Assembly: GCF_002443255.2 (NCBI RefSeq)
Contig: NW_019211457.1
Location: forward strand, 339,303-403,302
Direction: 5' to 3'
From: Varroa destructor
Taxonomy: Eukaryota; Arthropoda; Arachnida; Mesostigmata; Varroidae
DNA length: 64,000 nucleotides
Under the pieces are notes generated by a model. That model did not search any database, was not told where the DNA came from, and saw nothing but the letters and a program-made list of their open reading frames with translations. The position numbers and the translations under genes are program-made. The first letter of the stretch is position 1. Every line of letters begins with the position of its first letter. This document shows, piece after piece, positions 34,266 through 46,986 of the stretch.

Positions 34266-35571
34266 CTAAGTCCCACAGTAATAGTCGTCGTCGTCGTCGA
34301 CAATAGGCACCGTTGATTCCATGCAGAAATGACGGGTTACAGCAGCGGTGCTAGGAGCAGTCCAGTAAAAACCGCAACATTAACTTGAGTTCATATTGGT
34401 ATCAAGAGCGGGACTGACCAGGCGACTGGCTGGCGCCATTTAACAACAATAATAATAGTAATAATAGTAGGATTCACAGCAATAAACGACAGTGGATCTA
34501 ACAGTGTTTCTGCTTTCGTTCAGTGCGCCAGAAGCGGTGCAGCGGGCGTTCGGCGCATTTTTGGTCGTTTTCGCCGCTCATCTATCGGCCGCTTTATTCC
34601 AGCTAAAACAGCTAGAGCGAAGAGAGTCAGGCAAATAGGGAAATCATTGCGCTTATTTATCGATTATTAATTAATCCACGTCTCTTCTTGATGCAAGAGC
34701 GTTCTACTGTTCCGTAATAACACGCTAATAGTAATTGTGCTAGTAGCATCGGCAGGCGTATTCCTGAACAAATTTACCCATAGCCGTAAAGTATAGACAG
34801 AGTGGGTTTTTGCGACGTTGCTTTAGATGGACCATCTGTATAAGTTTCATATTCTGTTTTGTCTTCAAAGTAGCGCGGCCACCGTCGTTTCCCTGAGATC
34901 TAGGCACTAAGTGGGTACAGTGATCTGGATTGATCTTTACATCAATGAATTAGTTGAGCACGCACTGCTTCAAAATAGATCTAGCGTTTCAGCAAAGTTT
35001 TCTTAAGTTTCCAAAAATTGAGTACGTTTTTCATCTTGTTTTTATTCGATTCTCCATTTCCTCTCTTTTTCCTGTTACATCAAACGTTCAGGTATCACTT
35101 GGGCGCGTCCGCTAACTATAAGAGAGGTGCACACATCTATAATAAATTGCCGTCGCCACCACTATCTCTAATAATAATATATAAATTTTGCCCTATTTTA
35201 TTTATACCATCGTTCCAATGAATTTTACTATTTATACAATATATGGATATAGATGAACTGTCACCCGACATCGGTTAAGCACCGGCATGGATCATTGCTG
35301 ACACAGACGTACAAAAGCCACTTTTTCTACTGCATCATCTCCTATTCAAGCTAGAACAAATGGCAATGTTCTTGGTTCTGTCAAGCAGATCTGTCTGTCG
35401 CCGCGACCCGCCTGGCGTATCCTGATCCTGTCGCTGTCAGTTCCGGCACAGTCGACGCCAACTGCCTAGTCAAATCTGCGCCCTAGATCCATGATCTTCC
35501 AGACGCCTCCCTGGCGCCAATATGCAAATGATTATCGTTGTTATTTGTCGTTGTCGTCTGCATCTTCGACG

Positions 35572-36165
35572 TTAGCTGGTTTTATTTGTGCTGTGTGCGG
35601 GAACAAATACCGGGTTGCAAGGGTTTTTTCCGCCGCTGGAGTCGCCGGTGCCACATTGCTGGCGCACAGGCCGTCCGATCACAGCCCACCAGCGATACGA
35701 GGCCCTTATATATAGTGCATATAATACCGCCGTATTCATGCGCATGAATAACTGCAATAGCACCACGAGCATCGATGGTGACTTTGTGGCGCCATCGCGC
35801 ATCATCGTAAACGCGCGGATGACCATTGGCGTCGCGATGTCGTTTAGAGAAAGGGCTAAGCCATTGCCAGATTAGTCGTAGCCGCTTTATTTCCGTAGCG
35901 CAATGAAAGCGGCGACAAGTACTCCGATGAAGGCGAAACGAAAGCTTTTTGGACGGACGCCGTCTAAGTGATCCCGAAAAGGCCGCACGACTGATTCGCA
36001 ATCGAGCGTACTCGTCATACAGCGGCTTGAACGATGTACATTATTCGTCCTGTAGACGGCTGGGTTTTGACGCGCGGCCACGGCAAAGTTTTCTGTGTTA
36101 AACTCAAGCAAGAAGTAAATCTGCCCATCTTCGAAACGCGCGGATCGCTGCGACCCCGCTTCTGT
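35572..36165 (-). CDS. coding-like region, several frames, unresolved structure
   Basis: After AAACAACAG (36166) a frame of about 92 codons runs to TAA at 35887: ARFEDGQIYFLLEFNTENFA, later LDCESVVRPFRDHLDGVRP, ending in a hydrophobic segment FRFAFIGVLVAAFIALRK as in tail-anchored proteins. Further left, two more frames are open to about 35575: one from GGCTTAG with a membrane-like SMLVVLLQLFMRMNTAVLYA, another 139 codons long. It could be one terminal exon plus chance frames, or a gene with frameshifts. Confidence 0.4.
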
Positions 36166-37433
36166 TGTTTAATCGCTTCGTATTTCTGTTGTATCGGTTA
36201 TGACTGTGCCACTGCTGCGTAAATTATAGTACAACAGTATACAACGAACACCAGATCTGCAGCAGCTGCTGCGGGTGCTCCCGGTGCAGCCCTGATCATG
36301 ACGAAGGCGGCCGGGTGTGGTAGCGTGGTAACCGCGTTGTGACGGCAAATGATGGAGACGGGAAGAGACGAAAAAGAACAAACTGAGAACGACACCGTGA
36401 TAATAAAGAAATAAAATGACATTGGTGACCAATTCTCGTGTTTAGCCTACTACTGCTATTGTTAATACGAAACAGGATAATTATGCTGATGATCAGATGA
36501 TAGCAGTAAATTGCGGTCCCAAGGGTGAACCGCGCAAAGCCGTGATTGGAATCGGAGTAATCGCTGAAATAAATTCGGATGCTGGATTACGAATGTATTT
36601 GGGGTGTGATATCGTGGGTGGGTCGCCACGGGGGCGCTAGCAGTAGCATCGTTGGTAGCAAGCGCCAATTAAGCAACCATACAATATGTACCTATGAAGC
36701 GCGCCGAAATTTGAACTGCAGCGTGAAATTTATCTGTAGCGTATTTGCGAGGCCTCGCAGCCTTGTGGCGTTCGGAAGTGTCTATCGAAGTACTCCATAG
36801 AGTGCAGAAAGAACGCAATTTGACGGCGGATCGAATTGCTTTTTTTGTTTGGATACTTCATGAAGAATTCTGCTGCTTTGAAAAAGTTGACACTTTTGAA
36901 CAGCCTTTCATTTTTGTTCAGGCTACGCAGCTTCTGTAGTACGCGTAATAGGCTGACGTGATTTCGTGAACAAACAGTAAGTTTATAAAAATATGCGATG
37001 TTTAAGTGGATTTGAAGTGAAACAAAATCGAACCATTACATACATCAAAACGTACCTCTTTGACTTTGGCTTCATTTTGACCATCTCTAGATCATTTCTA
37101 GCTTTCATCAAAAGCAGTTGGGTCTTAATAACACTCCTCTCTCATAATTGACACGTAATTATATACATCTAAGCTTGTGTTAAACACGATTGTCCATCAG
37201 AGTGTGCACTAGGTTCAAAGCTGCTTTAAATAGGCCTAGCAGCAGCGGCAGACGTGGTAACAATTATGCAGAATTACATTGCCGCTGTTGGCTGAACAAG
37301 GACCGAACGGAAACTGAAGCTACTTACTTATACTAAACAAAATGACCACGTAATGCGAATATTGCTAAACCGCTATATCGTACCATTATCACCTACAGAT
37401 AACACAGTCTAAAGATGCATAGCAAAACAGTCA

Positions 37434-37471
<38 letters not shown>

Positions 37472-37591
37472 GTTTTTTCAACAGTAATTTCAATGAACCT
37501 AGGAACCTAGCAAGCGAGCATTACTAGTATTAACTCAATTGTTACTATCAGCACCGTTATAATTGGTGTTATTACCGCGATTTGCCACCAG
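36166..37591. other. mostly non-coding stretch
   Basis: Minus frames at 36169-36432 and 36462-36668 and a plus frame at 36745-36939 lack clear splice pairs. Includes the AT array at 37435-37469. Confidence 0.4.
37435..37469. repeat. (TA)n microsatellite
   Basis: About 17 uninterrupted TA units. Confidence 0.95.
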
Positions 37592-37790
37592 TGATGCGGT
37601 CGGCCAACGTCATACTAACTCGTGCGGTACGACGATGCGTATTAGTCAGACGCGCGACCTTCTACTTGAGTTAACGGCCATTGCAACTAACGGTAACCTG
37701 TCTCGCTCTATCTTCTTCTACTTTTTCTTTTTGTTTCTTACACCTATGAAAAGAACGCATTACGCCAAAGCGTTGCCGTCCAATCCAGAT
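37592..37790 (+). CDS. candidate exon with membrane-like segment
   Basis: Ends at CCAGAT|GTAAGT, a consensus donor, in phase 0. From ATTTGCCACCAG the frame reads DAVGQRHTNSCGTTMRISQT, then LLLELTAIATNGN, a FFYFFFLFL stretch and KRTHYAKALPSNPD. The T-rich hydrophobic part could instead be the pyrimidine tract of an acceptor at 37753, leaving a 37-base exon. The donor is the firm part. Confidence 0.4.
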
Positions 37791-39287
37791 GTAAGTCAAA
37801 TGACGTCAGTATGCACTCCAGTAATTTTTTTTTTTTATCAATGCTGAACTATGGACGATATCGTACTATAAATCATGTGCGGCAGCCTGATCAGCGCAGG
37901 AAGTTACAAATGTGTAAGAGCAGATGGCAAATATACATTTGTCATTCATATACATATACGATATAGATATATGTGACGAGTTTTATTTCGTCGTAGTATA
38001 TGAAACAATTTAAATGTCGCATGCATTAGCCACGAAAATTCTCAGATGCCCCCATACCTTGAGTCGCTTCTACTGCTTCACGCAGAAAAAGGACAGTTCA
38101 GCCCGAACCAGAAACGGGTCCTTTATCGAAAGCTGTGAAACGACACGTAACGTGCCTGCCGGAGCGACGTATTTCCCTCGGTAACAACAAATGTAGCATT
38201 CTATGATGATTATTGTTAATTAACTAGTAATGTAAACTATATGAACGCGTATCAACCGGTTGGCTCGATGTTGTTGACTGCCGTGATCTATTTTATGATC
38301 TATGGCTTTTTGTATCGCCGTCGTAGCGTTCCTTGTTTGATGATCGCCGGCGGCCAATTCGAGTCAGGAACCGGCGTTATGTACTGGTCTTTTCCGCTTA
38401 CGCAACGCAGAGGCCGACGCGACGCAAGGTAAAGCCAATAATGACTGCGACGTTTTTGTGGTACGAGGTTTATTTTTGGTTAAATAAAACATTAGAAAAT
38501 TAGTTAACGGAATCATTTGTTGTTGTAGATCATCATCTTCGATCTGTGCTATAGCAGCTAGCTGAATTTGTGTCGAAAAAACATATGCCTGATTTAATTT
38601 CGCTCACTTGGTTCTCCCGTTACGTCTTACCGTATATTTAGAAGTGTAGCATACTTAGGTTTGTCAAGACCGTTTGTTCGATGAAAAATTACCGATAGTA
38701 TATATTAGAGTGAAACCGTATAACGGCAATTAGAGTATGTTGCTGGTCCAACAGGATATATATAATACACCGTAAATGACATCCTATAGATGGTTGACAA
38801 AAGTGGCAATTCATGCGTAGTAAAGGGAAATGTGCGGCGCCATGTCGAAGCACGCTAAAGCGTTTTTTTTTTCATTTCATGGTACAGCACAGAAGAGTAA
38901 GCGAAATCGAATTGTTTCGCTGTCGGCTGAAGGCAAAATATCGCGAGGGGTACATCGGCTTTAGCAATAGAAGCCTTCATTAGCAGTCGGCTGGCGTTAC
39001 GATCGCATGCGGCCGTCATGATTTCCAGGGAATCTAATTTCACAAAATTTATGTCCGTACACCTGAGTGGCTACCTATCTGCGCTTTCGTCGGATCATTG
39101 GCTACCGTTTACCACATGCAATGCTTGTTGCGCGAAAACTTTGACGCCGGACGTCACCCTTTCGTGATGCACATGCGAGCCACGGTCTCCTGAAGCAAAC
39201 GCAAGACGCTGTTCGATCGAGCTCGAATTCGACGCGGCGCTAGGCGTATGAAATAAGCGACCAGTGATAAGCAACAACTCTTGACAG
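37791..39287. other. mostly non-coding stretch
   Basis: AT-rich, with a short minus ORF 38855-39043 and an ATG-started minus ORF 39095-39349 (MRDAGWHRILSVLRQMNGWP) antisense to the next candidate. That minus ORF meets a weak donor (GTG|GTAAAC) and could be real instead. Confidence 0.4.
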
Positions 39288-39582
39288 GGTGGCCATCCAT
39301 TCATCTGACGAAGAACTGAGAGTATTCGGTGCCAGCCCGCGTCCCTCATTAAAGAAGCGTGTACATGCTTCGGAAAAGCTTGTACTAGCCACTTGTAGAC
39401 GGACGAGAGCTATCAAGCCGAAAATGCACTATCGTCAAATATTATTTATTGGAATATGTCCTGGCAGACGCAAGCGCACATGCTTCTTATGTACCTTCCA
39501 TTATTATGGCAGTAACGCCTTTATGAATAATGAAATCTTATACAAACCTGATTGCACAGCTAAATACGTATACTTTTATTAA
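39288..39582 (+). CDS. candidate terminal exon, basic Cys/Tyr-rich C-end
   Basis: CAACTCTTGACAG is a good acceptor. The frame is open for 97 codons to TAA with clear RNY bias: HSSDEELRVFGASPRPSLKK, then a basic middle, then GRRKRTCFLCTFHYYGSNAF. No poly-A signal of the AATAAA type follows closely. The overlapping minus ORF is the alternative. Confidence 0.42.
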
Positions 39583-39794
39583 TATAAGTAATTTTTCAAT
39601 ATTCATCAAATTAGATTGCGATCGAGCCGTGCTTATGTGGGGTGAGCAATTGTTGTGCTTGTAAATTTTCATATGTAATACACAGGATAAACCCTATTGA
39701 CATCAGCCTCGATTAAAGACGTCGGCCATTTTAGAATAGATCCCGCCAAAGCGACCCTCGCTGGTCGCGCGATCGCGCAATGTCCTTTACTCAC

Positions 39795-39850
39795 CGAACT
39801 TTATCCTTTGGATGGGGTATGATTGGCATAACCAAACTGTCGAAAGAATC
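39795..39850 (-). CDS. candidate internal exon
   Basis: GGCCACATGTAG opens and AGTTCG|GTGAGT closes 18 codons plus two bases: DSFDSLVMPIIPHPKDKV. The donor is consensus. It starts in phase 0, which fits the phase-0 end of the minus candidate at 40247-40312, so the two could be consecutive exons across a 396-base intron. Confidence 0.42.
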
Positions 39851-40032
39851 CTACATGTGGCCATCATTGTATATACAATTGAGTATAATTAGTTTAACCA
39901 AATTAGCCCCTATTACCGCAAAGTATCGATATAGCTCATGAGGATCGCTATCGCAGAGGGGCAATTGCACAAATCATAGGTAAACGGATTTTAAGTAGTG
40001 AGTTTGTTAAGTTTTATAATTATACAAAATAG

Positions 40033-40160
40033 AACGAGAGTCCATCAAGGGTAAACACAGTAAGTTCATTCATTGTACTATAGTATTATCAGCGCTAATG
40101 GCCTTATGTCATTTCACACATCATAGCGATCGCTGCCACGCCGAAATTAGGTACGGCGAC
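40033..40160 (+). CDS. candidate internal exon
   Basis: TTATACAAAATAG opens and GGCGAC|GTAAGC closes 42 codons: RESIKGKHSKFIHCTIVLSA, then LMALCHFTHHSDRCHAEIRY. The middle is hydrophobic. The frame has no early ATG, so it is easily missed by start-based ORF finding. It conflicts in strand with the candidates on either side of it. Confidence 0.38.
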
Positions 40161-40216
40161 GTAAGCGACTGATCAAAACGAATCAGACCGCCCCGCATTT
40201 TTTCTCTCTTTTTCAT

Positions 40217-40238
40217 TAGAGGTAAATCTTACCTCTAA
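40217..40238. repeat. 10-bp stem hairpin
   Basis: TTAGAGGTAA, a 3-base loop ATC, then TTACCTCTAA. A small perfect inverted repeat next to the donor of the minus candidate at 40247. Start may be one base earlier. Confidence 0.85.
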
Positions 40239-40246
40239 AATCTTAC

Positions 40247-40312
40247 TACATTAGTGACCTTGTGCTCCCCGCCTCCACTTTGATGCCAGAGACCCACCTT
40301 GTTGTTTTCCTG
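40247..40312 (-). CDS. candidate internal exon, phase 0/0
   Basis: TTTGGTTAACGTAG opens and AATGTA|GTAAGA closes 22 codons: QENNKVGLWHQSGGGEHKVT, then NV. RNY codons dominate. A stop lies in frame on both sides of the splice sites. Pairs in phase with 39795-39850. Confidence 0.42.
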
Positions 40313-40397
40313 CTACGTTAACCAAATTAAAATGGGTTCTTCAAGGCTTCTGAACGAGAGGGAAACATCGTTCACTTTATTTTTCATTGGACATAAG

Positions 40398-40587
40398 TCA
40401 CATGCTGGCCATTAACTTCCGTTACTTCGGCTGGCACCTGTTTGCCGCGTACATTTTCGTATTCTTAGTTTATGTGCTATACAACTATGATAAGCTTTAT
40501 CCGATACGTTATTTAATTTTAATAAAATCGTTCCCTAATAATGACACGATCTTATTGTGTCATTTTTTTTTTTTCTGTCTAGCATAA
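40398..40587 (+). CDS. candidate terminal exon, hydrophobic protein end
   Basis: A T-rich tract and GGACATAAG open a frame of 62 codons plus stop: INFRYFGWHLFAAYIFVFLV is membrane-like, followed by YDKLYPIRYLILIKSF and a T-run-coded FFFF. An AATAAA at 40638 follows the stop by about 50 bases. T-rich DNA often encodes Phe/Leu/Ile by chance, so caution applies. Confidence 0.36.
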
Positions 40588-40637
40588 TAGCAACTGAAAC
40601 AGGCTGCTTTTTCATTATGTTTCTGATCCTTATTGTT

Positions 40638-40643
40638 AATAAA
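40638..40643 (+). promoter_or_regulatory. possible poly-A signal AATAAA
   Basis: Canonical hexamer about 50 bases after the stop of the 40398-40587 candidate. AATAAA is common in AT-rich DNA. Confidence 0.35.
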
Positions 40644-43416
40644 AATTATTTGGGTTTTCCCATCTAGTGTAGTTCTTACGCGAACACGTCTAGGTCCGCT
40701 TTCTAAAGATGACCGGTTGACTAATGGCATCGCTGTCATATTATAATGTGGAAAAGTAATAGAAGTGTTATTACATTAAAACAAAAACAAAAAAAAAAAT
40801 AGCATTCGAATTTGATGTAATTCCACTCTGGTTTACAGCCGCCCTGCTTTTACCTATCAGCTCGAATCGGATTATTTCGAATCGTTCACTTCAGGTCATT
40901 CCATAGATCTGATTTTCTGCAGATCAAATGAAGCGTTTTCACCCGCCGAGATAAGCTAGATCTTTATATAATCCACTATTTTTTTGCTGAAAAGGATACG
41001 TATGCACGCTACCGGATTGGCATGATTCGCCGGATTCCGGAACAGTGCCGGGGTCTCCCAAGACGGTTGGACGCCGTCCGCCGAAATCACAGCCACTATA
41101 TTTCTACTTTATCTCTTTCGAGTTCGTTTCTAGTACGGCTTTGCCATAATAGGTCCTACGAAGAGATTCAATTAACTCATTCTAGCTCACTGTCACTGCG
41201 GTTACACGGAGCGTCCAAGCGGTCATAGATGCTAGGTAACAGAAAAAGCTCGAAGGTTAGGTGTATTACAGAATTTTGGCGAAAAACAATAGGATTCGGT
41301 TATAAACAGAAAAAAAAAAAGGGACGGGACACTATGACCGAGGTTTAATACCCGGCTTTCGTTCGGATTAAACAAAAACTATATTAGCTACCAACGGAAA
41401 GCACATCGCAGAGATAATCATACTTTGCTGTCATATATAGTTTATCGTATTATTCGATAGAATAAAATAACAGGCATATGTGTCTAATCTATTTTTGTTT
41501 GCTTAATAAAATCACACTATTGGCTAATTTTCGATGGCAAAATAGCGCACTTCTATAGTGTAAACGACATACGCAATTTCTTTTACTATCAAGAGAGTCA
41601 TAGGGGAAATCGATAAATGACAAAGCCGAAATCGATCCCCCGCAATCGATAGCATCGGCACTTCGTCTACAAAGACAAAGATATGCTACTGTTTTTATGT
41701 TGCTGTTATCGTCCGCGCTGAACGTCGTCTGTTCTCGGCTTTTATCCGCTTCGCCGTTCTTAGTGCCTCTAATTAATGTAAGCTCGTTAAACAGATCCCC
41801 ACGCAGTTGACAGTATTATTCCCTCAGTAGCAATGACGGTGACATCGGCAAAGATCAGAGGTAGCGACTGATCATTATCAGATACTACAGGTTGTTGACA
41901 ACGAAAATTGAGATGAATCTAATCGCCTTTGTCTTCTATGAAGCTCCGTTATTGATCGCGTCCGTAGCAGCTGGCCTCGCTATCGATTCCCTCAACTGTA
42001 ATGTCTTTACAATATCTTCACGGCTCTCTTCTTCAGGGCGACTCAAAGGCCTCTACCAACGCCGCAGCAAGTCACCTTTGTCAAACAGTAACTACTTATA
42101 ATTCTAAGAGTCCACTATGGAAGACCGTATTGCCGTTTGGCCAGCCGTAGACAGATCAAGTCGATGGCGTAAGATTCGCCTCCGTCTGACCATCTCCTGC
42201 ATATCTACAGGCCCAGTGGGGCGATGATTTCGGACGCTTCTACAACTGTTACGGCAGTACTACTATGGCGAAGCACCATGAACGGCTTCTATCTTTGGCG
42301 TTATCTGTCTGATTCGGCTCCTCGCCAGCCATAGCCTTAACATCAGTACTACATATGTACACATGTAGATACCGGGGAGATTAGAGAGTATCCAGAAATA
42401 TGCGTGCGACCGATAAGATCTAGCGAGATATGGCGGTACGGCAGCATCAATCACATAATCGCTGATCGCCTAGAGTTTCAACAACGGCGTTACCGTCTAC
42501 TATAGCCGGAGTTTTCACCTTCGCCGCCGACGAAAGCAATCGATATTCAACCTGCCATTGGCAAAGCATATAGTTAGAGCGTGAGCCGCGTTGATGCCTT
42601 CACTTGTACTGCCACAGTTCTAATGTTATGGATATTAAAGAAAAGGAGAAAAAAATTGACGATGATAAAGAAAGAGAGATTGACGTTAGCGGCGATGGTT
42701 GTTAACCCACCTCGAGTAAAAGGGAGATTTCTGGTGCTAATATACAGGAAACATTACGAAATTCAGTGCTCGCGTGAATGCGGCAGCAGCATCGGCCGTC
42801 CGTTAGCGTGACGTTAATCGAGCGCATGAATTATGGTAAATTGCGGTAATGGGGCCAGTAACACTAATTATAACAATGCTAATAATATTTAGTGTTATTA
42901 TTATAATGACTGGGCCTCCATTTACTAGGTGATTAGGTTCGCATATCGTGTACAGCGGACGAAGACGGACTAAAAACATCATTAAAAAAATGAATATATA
43001 TATATATATGGCGTTATGTAACAGATTTTCCCTCAGAATTACCGGAGTTAGCTGGATGGACGTGTGGCTATTGTATAGCTCGTTTGGTTTCATCGATACG
43101 TGTACATGCGATAAGAATAATAACAATAATAAACTAGCGCTAACCATCTGTCAGCATTGATATGAAAAGAAGGTCTAATAATTACGGTAGAACAAGCTAA
43201 AGGATCTTCGAAATGTTAGTTTACAGTGTTTTTTTTTTTTTAGCTTTTGGCGCGGTCAATTCAGTGAGACGATCGTCAGTCACGTCGATGGCTCGACAGC
43301 CTGTACATCTAGGGCTAAGGCGATAAAGAACAATCAGAAGCACAGTTTCGGTGTCGGGACAAACGGGTAATTTTTGTGGTTAGAGAGCCTCGTGGGCAGG
43401 CCTCACTTCATAATAG
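40644..43416. other. mostly non-coding stretch
   Basis: Short plus frames (41022-41228, 41892-42101, 42581-42811) and a minus frame (42803-43147, Ile-rich, reading through the AT array 42994-43009) lack good splice pairs. A B-box-like GGTTTAATACC is at about 41342. Confidence 0.4.
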
Positions 43417-43458
43417 TGGCACTAATATCAAATGGACAATTATTGAACAGTGGTCGAG
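43417..43458 (+). CDS. candidate short exon
   Basis: CTTCATAATAG and GTCGAG|GTGAGC bracket 42 bases open as ALISNGQLLNSGR. About 70 bases on, TTTTCTTTTGCATAG and CACTC|GTGAGA bracket a 19-base segment, a possible microexon. Both are weak. Confidence 0.22.
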
Positions 43459-44175
43459 GTGAGCTGAAGAGCAACATTTAAAGTTATTAATAACAATTCA
43501 ATGGACAGTGTTTTCTTTTGCATAGAAAAACCTTATGTGCACTCGTGAGACAGGACAAGTCGGTTTGTCCTTTATGGTGCCGTTAGTCAGACGAACTCAT
43601 ACTGACGCCTGCAAAATCAACCGCGCGTAAAAATTTTGCGTACAGTCCCTAAAAATAGGCGCATTTTTACTAGCTTATCCTATAGTTAATTATAGGTCTG
43701 TAATTGTAACAGCAATTATTTTATTATAATAATAAGATTAAGTTACCAAATTTGAATCGATATCATTTGTATGAATCAGTTTTTCGCTCAAGTGGAATAG
43801 ATAATGTTGCCTAAAGAGCTTAGGTATGCGGTACGACAAACATCAATGTGTGCAAGGGTCCGCCCGAATCGAATTTTCCATCTCCACATCCTTCTTTGGG
43901 GAAATCTCGTTTGTTGGTCTAGGCGCCTAGATGACCTACAATATACCCTATAATAGATAGGTATTTTCCTGACGAACAAGACTCTCTTGTGTGGAAACCT
44001 TCCCGAACATTTCGTTACACAGCCAGTTACAGGGCACCTATGCAAAATGACCACAATGAAACCTCTAGATCAACTGGTGTCCTTTAAATAGCTGATATTG
44101 ATTTTTCAAGTTAGTCTAAAGGCAGTTACCACTTCTGATGCCTGAATGAATTTCTAACATCACTTAAAAACTTAC

Positions 44176-44240
44176 AAGGTTGTAATAAACAGAAATGATT
44201 CGTTCTGCTTGGATCACATCGACGCGTAGTCTTACCACTT
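44176..44240 (-). CDS. candidate short exon
   Basis: Ends at AACCTT|GTAAGT. The frame reads VVRLRVDVIQAERIISVYYN and L with RNY bias, but the acceptor (CTTGACAAG) is poor. Confidence 0.3.
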
Positions 44241-44368
44241 CTTGTCAAGCGGAATGGGCCATAGCGGCGTCATTATCGGCCATAGATCAGCAGGTGTTTA
44301 TTCCTAGACAGATATTTCGTTTTGTTGCGTTTACATCGTTTTAGACATACCCAAGGAGAAAATGAGTT

Positions 44369-44545
44369 ATGCATTCGGATAAGCTTGGTCTTGGTTTTCA
44401 AATGCTCAACGAACCCGGAACAAATAGTCCAACGAATTCTAATGGTATCCGGAATCGGCCCGCATCTCCGGCTATCGTTTGTTACTCGATTGTCCAACGA
44501 CGCAGGCCCATTATCGCATCCTTTCATTGCATTGCTTCCACGTAA
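44369..44545 (+). CDS. small ORF, 58 codons
   Basis: An ATG-started frame with strong RNY bias: MHSDKLGLGFQMLNEPGTNS, then PTNSNGIRNRPASPAI. Two other plus or minus frames overlap. It could be an exon or a chance small ORF. Confidence 0.28.
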   Translation: MHSDKLGLGFQMLNEPGTNSPTNSNGIRNRPASPAIVCYSIVQRRRPIIASFHCIAST

Positions 44546-46632
44546 CAGCTATTACGTCTCTTGAAGAGGTCACATACTGAAGGTCATCTCTAATTCAACA
44601 TGCTGTTAATAGTAAGCGAGTTCCCGTAGGCAACCAAACGGCATACGGCCGAGCGACTCCGGAAGTTCCAGGCGCGGCACACACGCGCAGAGTCAAGTCA
44701 GAGGAGCATGCTTCGCCATCTCGGCCCGATCCGATTGCCATTGAATCTTGCTTTTGGCTGAAACCGAATTGTTGTTGTTATTACTGAGGTAAACAAGAAT
44801 CAATAGGAAGTCCTCTTCTTTGTGATCGCCTAGCAGACAACTGATAACATCAATGTCAGACAATATCAGTTTTTTTTAATGACGGGTTTTTAAAAAGGTC
44901 TCCGGGTTTGTCTGGTTGTTAGATGGGGGAACTAAAGGCCGCTGCACACGTGTAAGTTCGTTTGTGTACTTACCTATATTATCACTCGCAAACATAGTAG
45001 AAGAGGAAAGGCGACAAGATTAAATTGTGCCATGGTGTTCTCTAGGGAAACGAGGCGATAAGGTGGTATAGGTCAAAATCACGCTAATTACTTTAAACCA
45101 AAGGGTGCTCCTGTTACATGATTAAGCTTCGAGCCTATTGAAACGGTATAACGAATTACCATAAAACTGAGTTGTGCGTCTCAACTCCAATTGTAACCTA
45201 TATCGCTTTGTATAGATAAAGCCAATGGGCGAACATGATACCCGCTGTATTATCACGGAGATGATCATGGTGACAGGTTTTCGTTGACGGTACACGTTTT
45301 GCATGTTATTTACTTTGCGACTGCAACAAGGCCCGTCAAGGACGCTTATTTTGAGGCGTTCATTATTTTTTCCCTATAGAATTGCTTCTATAATATTGAA
45401 ACAGGCTCACGTCGCAATTTACCGCCGAAGTTCCATAAACGTTCCTCAAAGAAAACGCATAAAAAACGTTGTATCCCTTTTAGTGGCCTTAACTCATTTC
45501 TACTAATTTCGCCCTTGAAGCTCGATCGATCGCGGTGCTCTTTTCGACAACAGGCCAAAGGTAATATTGATCGTTTCTATATAAAGTGTTTCAATTTGCA
45601 CAAACAAGTCCTAGCTGAGTGGGGAGCAACCGATTAGCATCCTGCTAGAAGAATCAATGGGGTAGACCGCTAGTCAGAGGAAACTTCCTCGGGTTTTGCA
45701 TCAGCAAATAACGGTACCATCCCAAAGTAACGAAGACAACACCTGTAATCGTAAAGTGGTCTGTTATGAATGCGATTTATTAGCTGGCAATGGGGTCATA
45801 GTGCTTTTTCTTTAAACTCGCTCGTGCCTTTCACAGCTTTGAGAACTCGACAATCTTCATCGTGATTTTTTTTTCGAAAACGACGAATACATATTATTAT
45901 CGTTAATTAAGTACTTTTGTCTTTCATTTAATGGCCCATCGCTATCTAGAACGTGTGTGGGGCGATATCACCGACAAGCTAGTTTCATTTGAATCAACCA
46001 CAGGGGACATTTAGCTAACGCGTAGTAATTATTTGCTGATGACAGATCTATCGTTTTGTGATTCGTTACGGGGAGAGGCGGATCTTTCCGATAGAAGATA
46101 TATGTCGGGAGGAACTTGGCGCGCCTGCATAGGTAACGGCATTCGTCGATCATTACGAGCACTGAGAAAGTCGGCATTGCTATAGCTATGCCCACTTCGA
46201 ATTCCTTATAAAATAAGTTGTAATGAGGCTATGCCGTGACTGCACTACCTTGAGTACCTACTGTATCTCTCATGGGTCTGTTCGATACATGGCACCGAGC
46301 TAAGGTTTAGAAACTTATACGTTATGCACTTTAAAAGAAATGCACTGAAAAAGGTACTATTATGAGGACTTGTTAGTTACGTAAACTTATTATCATCATC
46401 ATTATTATTAGGCATGCATTAGGCATTAATGCATCGAATATTTGTTAAAGAAGAGGAAGATCAGCCTCCGTCTCAATGGATATAGCCGTGAAGTGGTGCC
46501 GAAATTCGATGCTGCATATTATTAAAAATTATATTATATTACCTAGGCAAATAATCTGCTGTAATAATAATTTTACGTATCTTCAAGTCATAAAACAAAT
46601 AGTTAGTACTGTGCATTACATGTGAATATTAG
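44546..46632. other. mostly non-coding stretch
   Basis: Includes a 29-base segment at 44923-44951 between GTCTGGTTGTTAG and CACGT|GTAAGT (MGELKAAAH) and an ATG-started 60-codon minus ORF at 45122-45304 (MQNVYRQRKPVTMIISVIIQ). Neither has enough support to call. Confidence 0.4.
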
Positions 46633-46986
46633 TTGGATTCGACACTATATTTATACCTAAAAATAGATCAGAAAGGTTGTTGGTTTCTAGGTCTAGCGGT
46701 AACCTTTTCCACACAAGCATGCAGGCACTTATTTATCAAGTTTCTATGCGGGGAACTTTTCACAAACATCTATACAAATCTTTTTTCATATTCAGTTGCT
46801 CCTAAAAGGATTCACTGCATAAATTTACCGTTCCCGACAGATAGCCACGTATACTTACTTCTCATAGACGTTATTCCCCTTTTTTTCGACAATATCAAGC
46901 ACCTATTTATTTGTGTATGTATGCATGTATGTATGTATTACTTGAACCAAAGCAGAATTCTTCAGGTACCTTCTGTTGATGGTTGA
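46633..46986 (+). CDS. ORF of 117 codons, AT-rich
   Basis: Starts from a non-ATG codon. Rich in Leu, Ile, Phe and Tyr, with several hydrophobic stretches (HVYLLLIDVIPLFF), and reads through a GTAT microsatellite (46914-46938). Such ORFs are expected by chance at this composition. Confidence 0.2.
   Translation: MDSTLYLYLKIDQKGCWFLGLAVTFSTQACRHLFIKFLCGELFTNIYTNLFSYSVAPKRIHCINLPFPTDSHVYLLLIDVIPLFFDNIKHLFICVCMHVCMYYLNQSRILQVPSVDG

Noticed and set aside
42803..43147. 114-codon minus ORF
   Set aside because: Ile-rich, reads through an AT array, starts at a non-ATG codon and has no splice support.
44231..44290. Minus frame reading PADLWPIMTPLWPIPLDKKW up to a GTAAGA donor
   Set aside because: There is no AG between the upstream in-frame stop and the coding-like part, so no acceptor exists. 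It shows how protein-like chance frames can be here.
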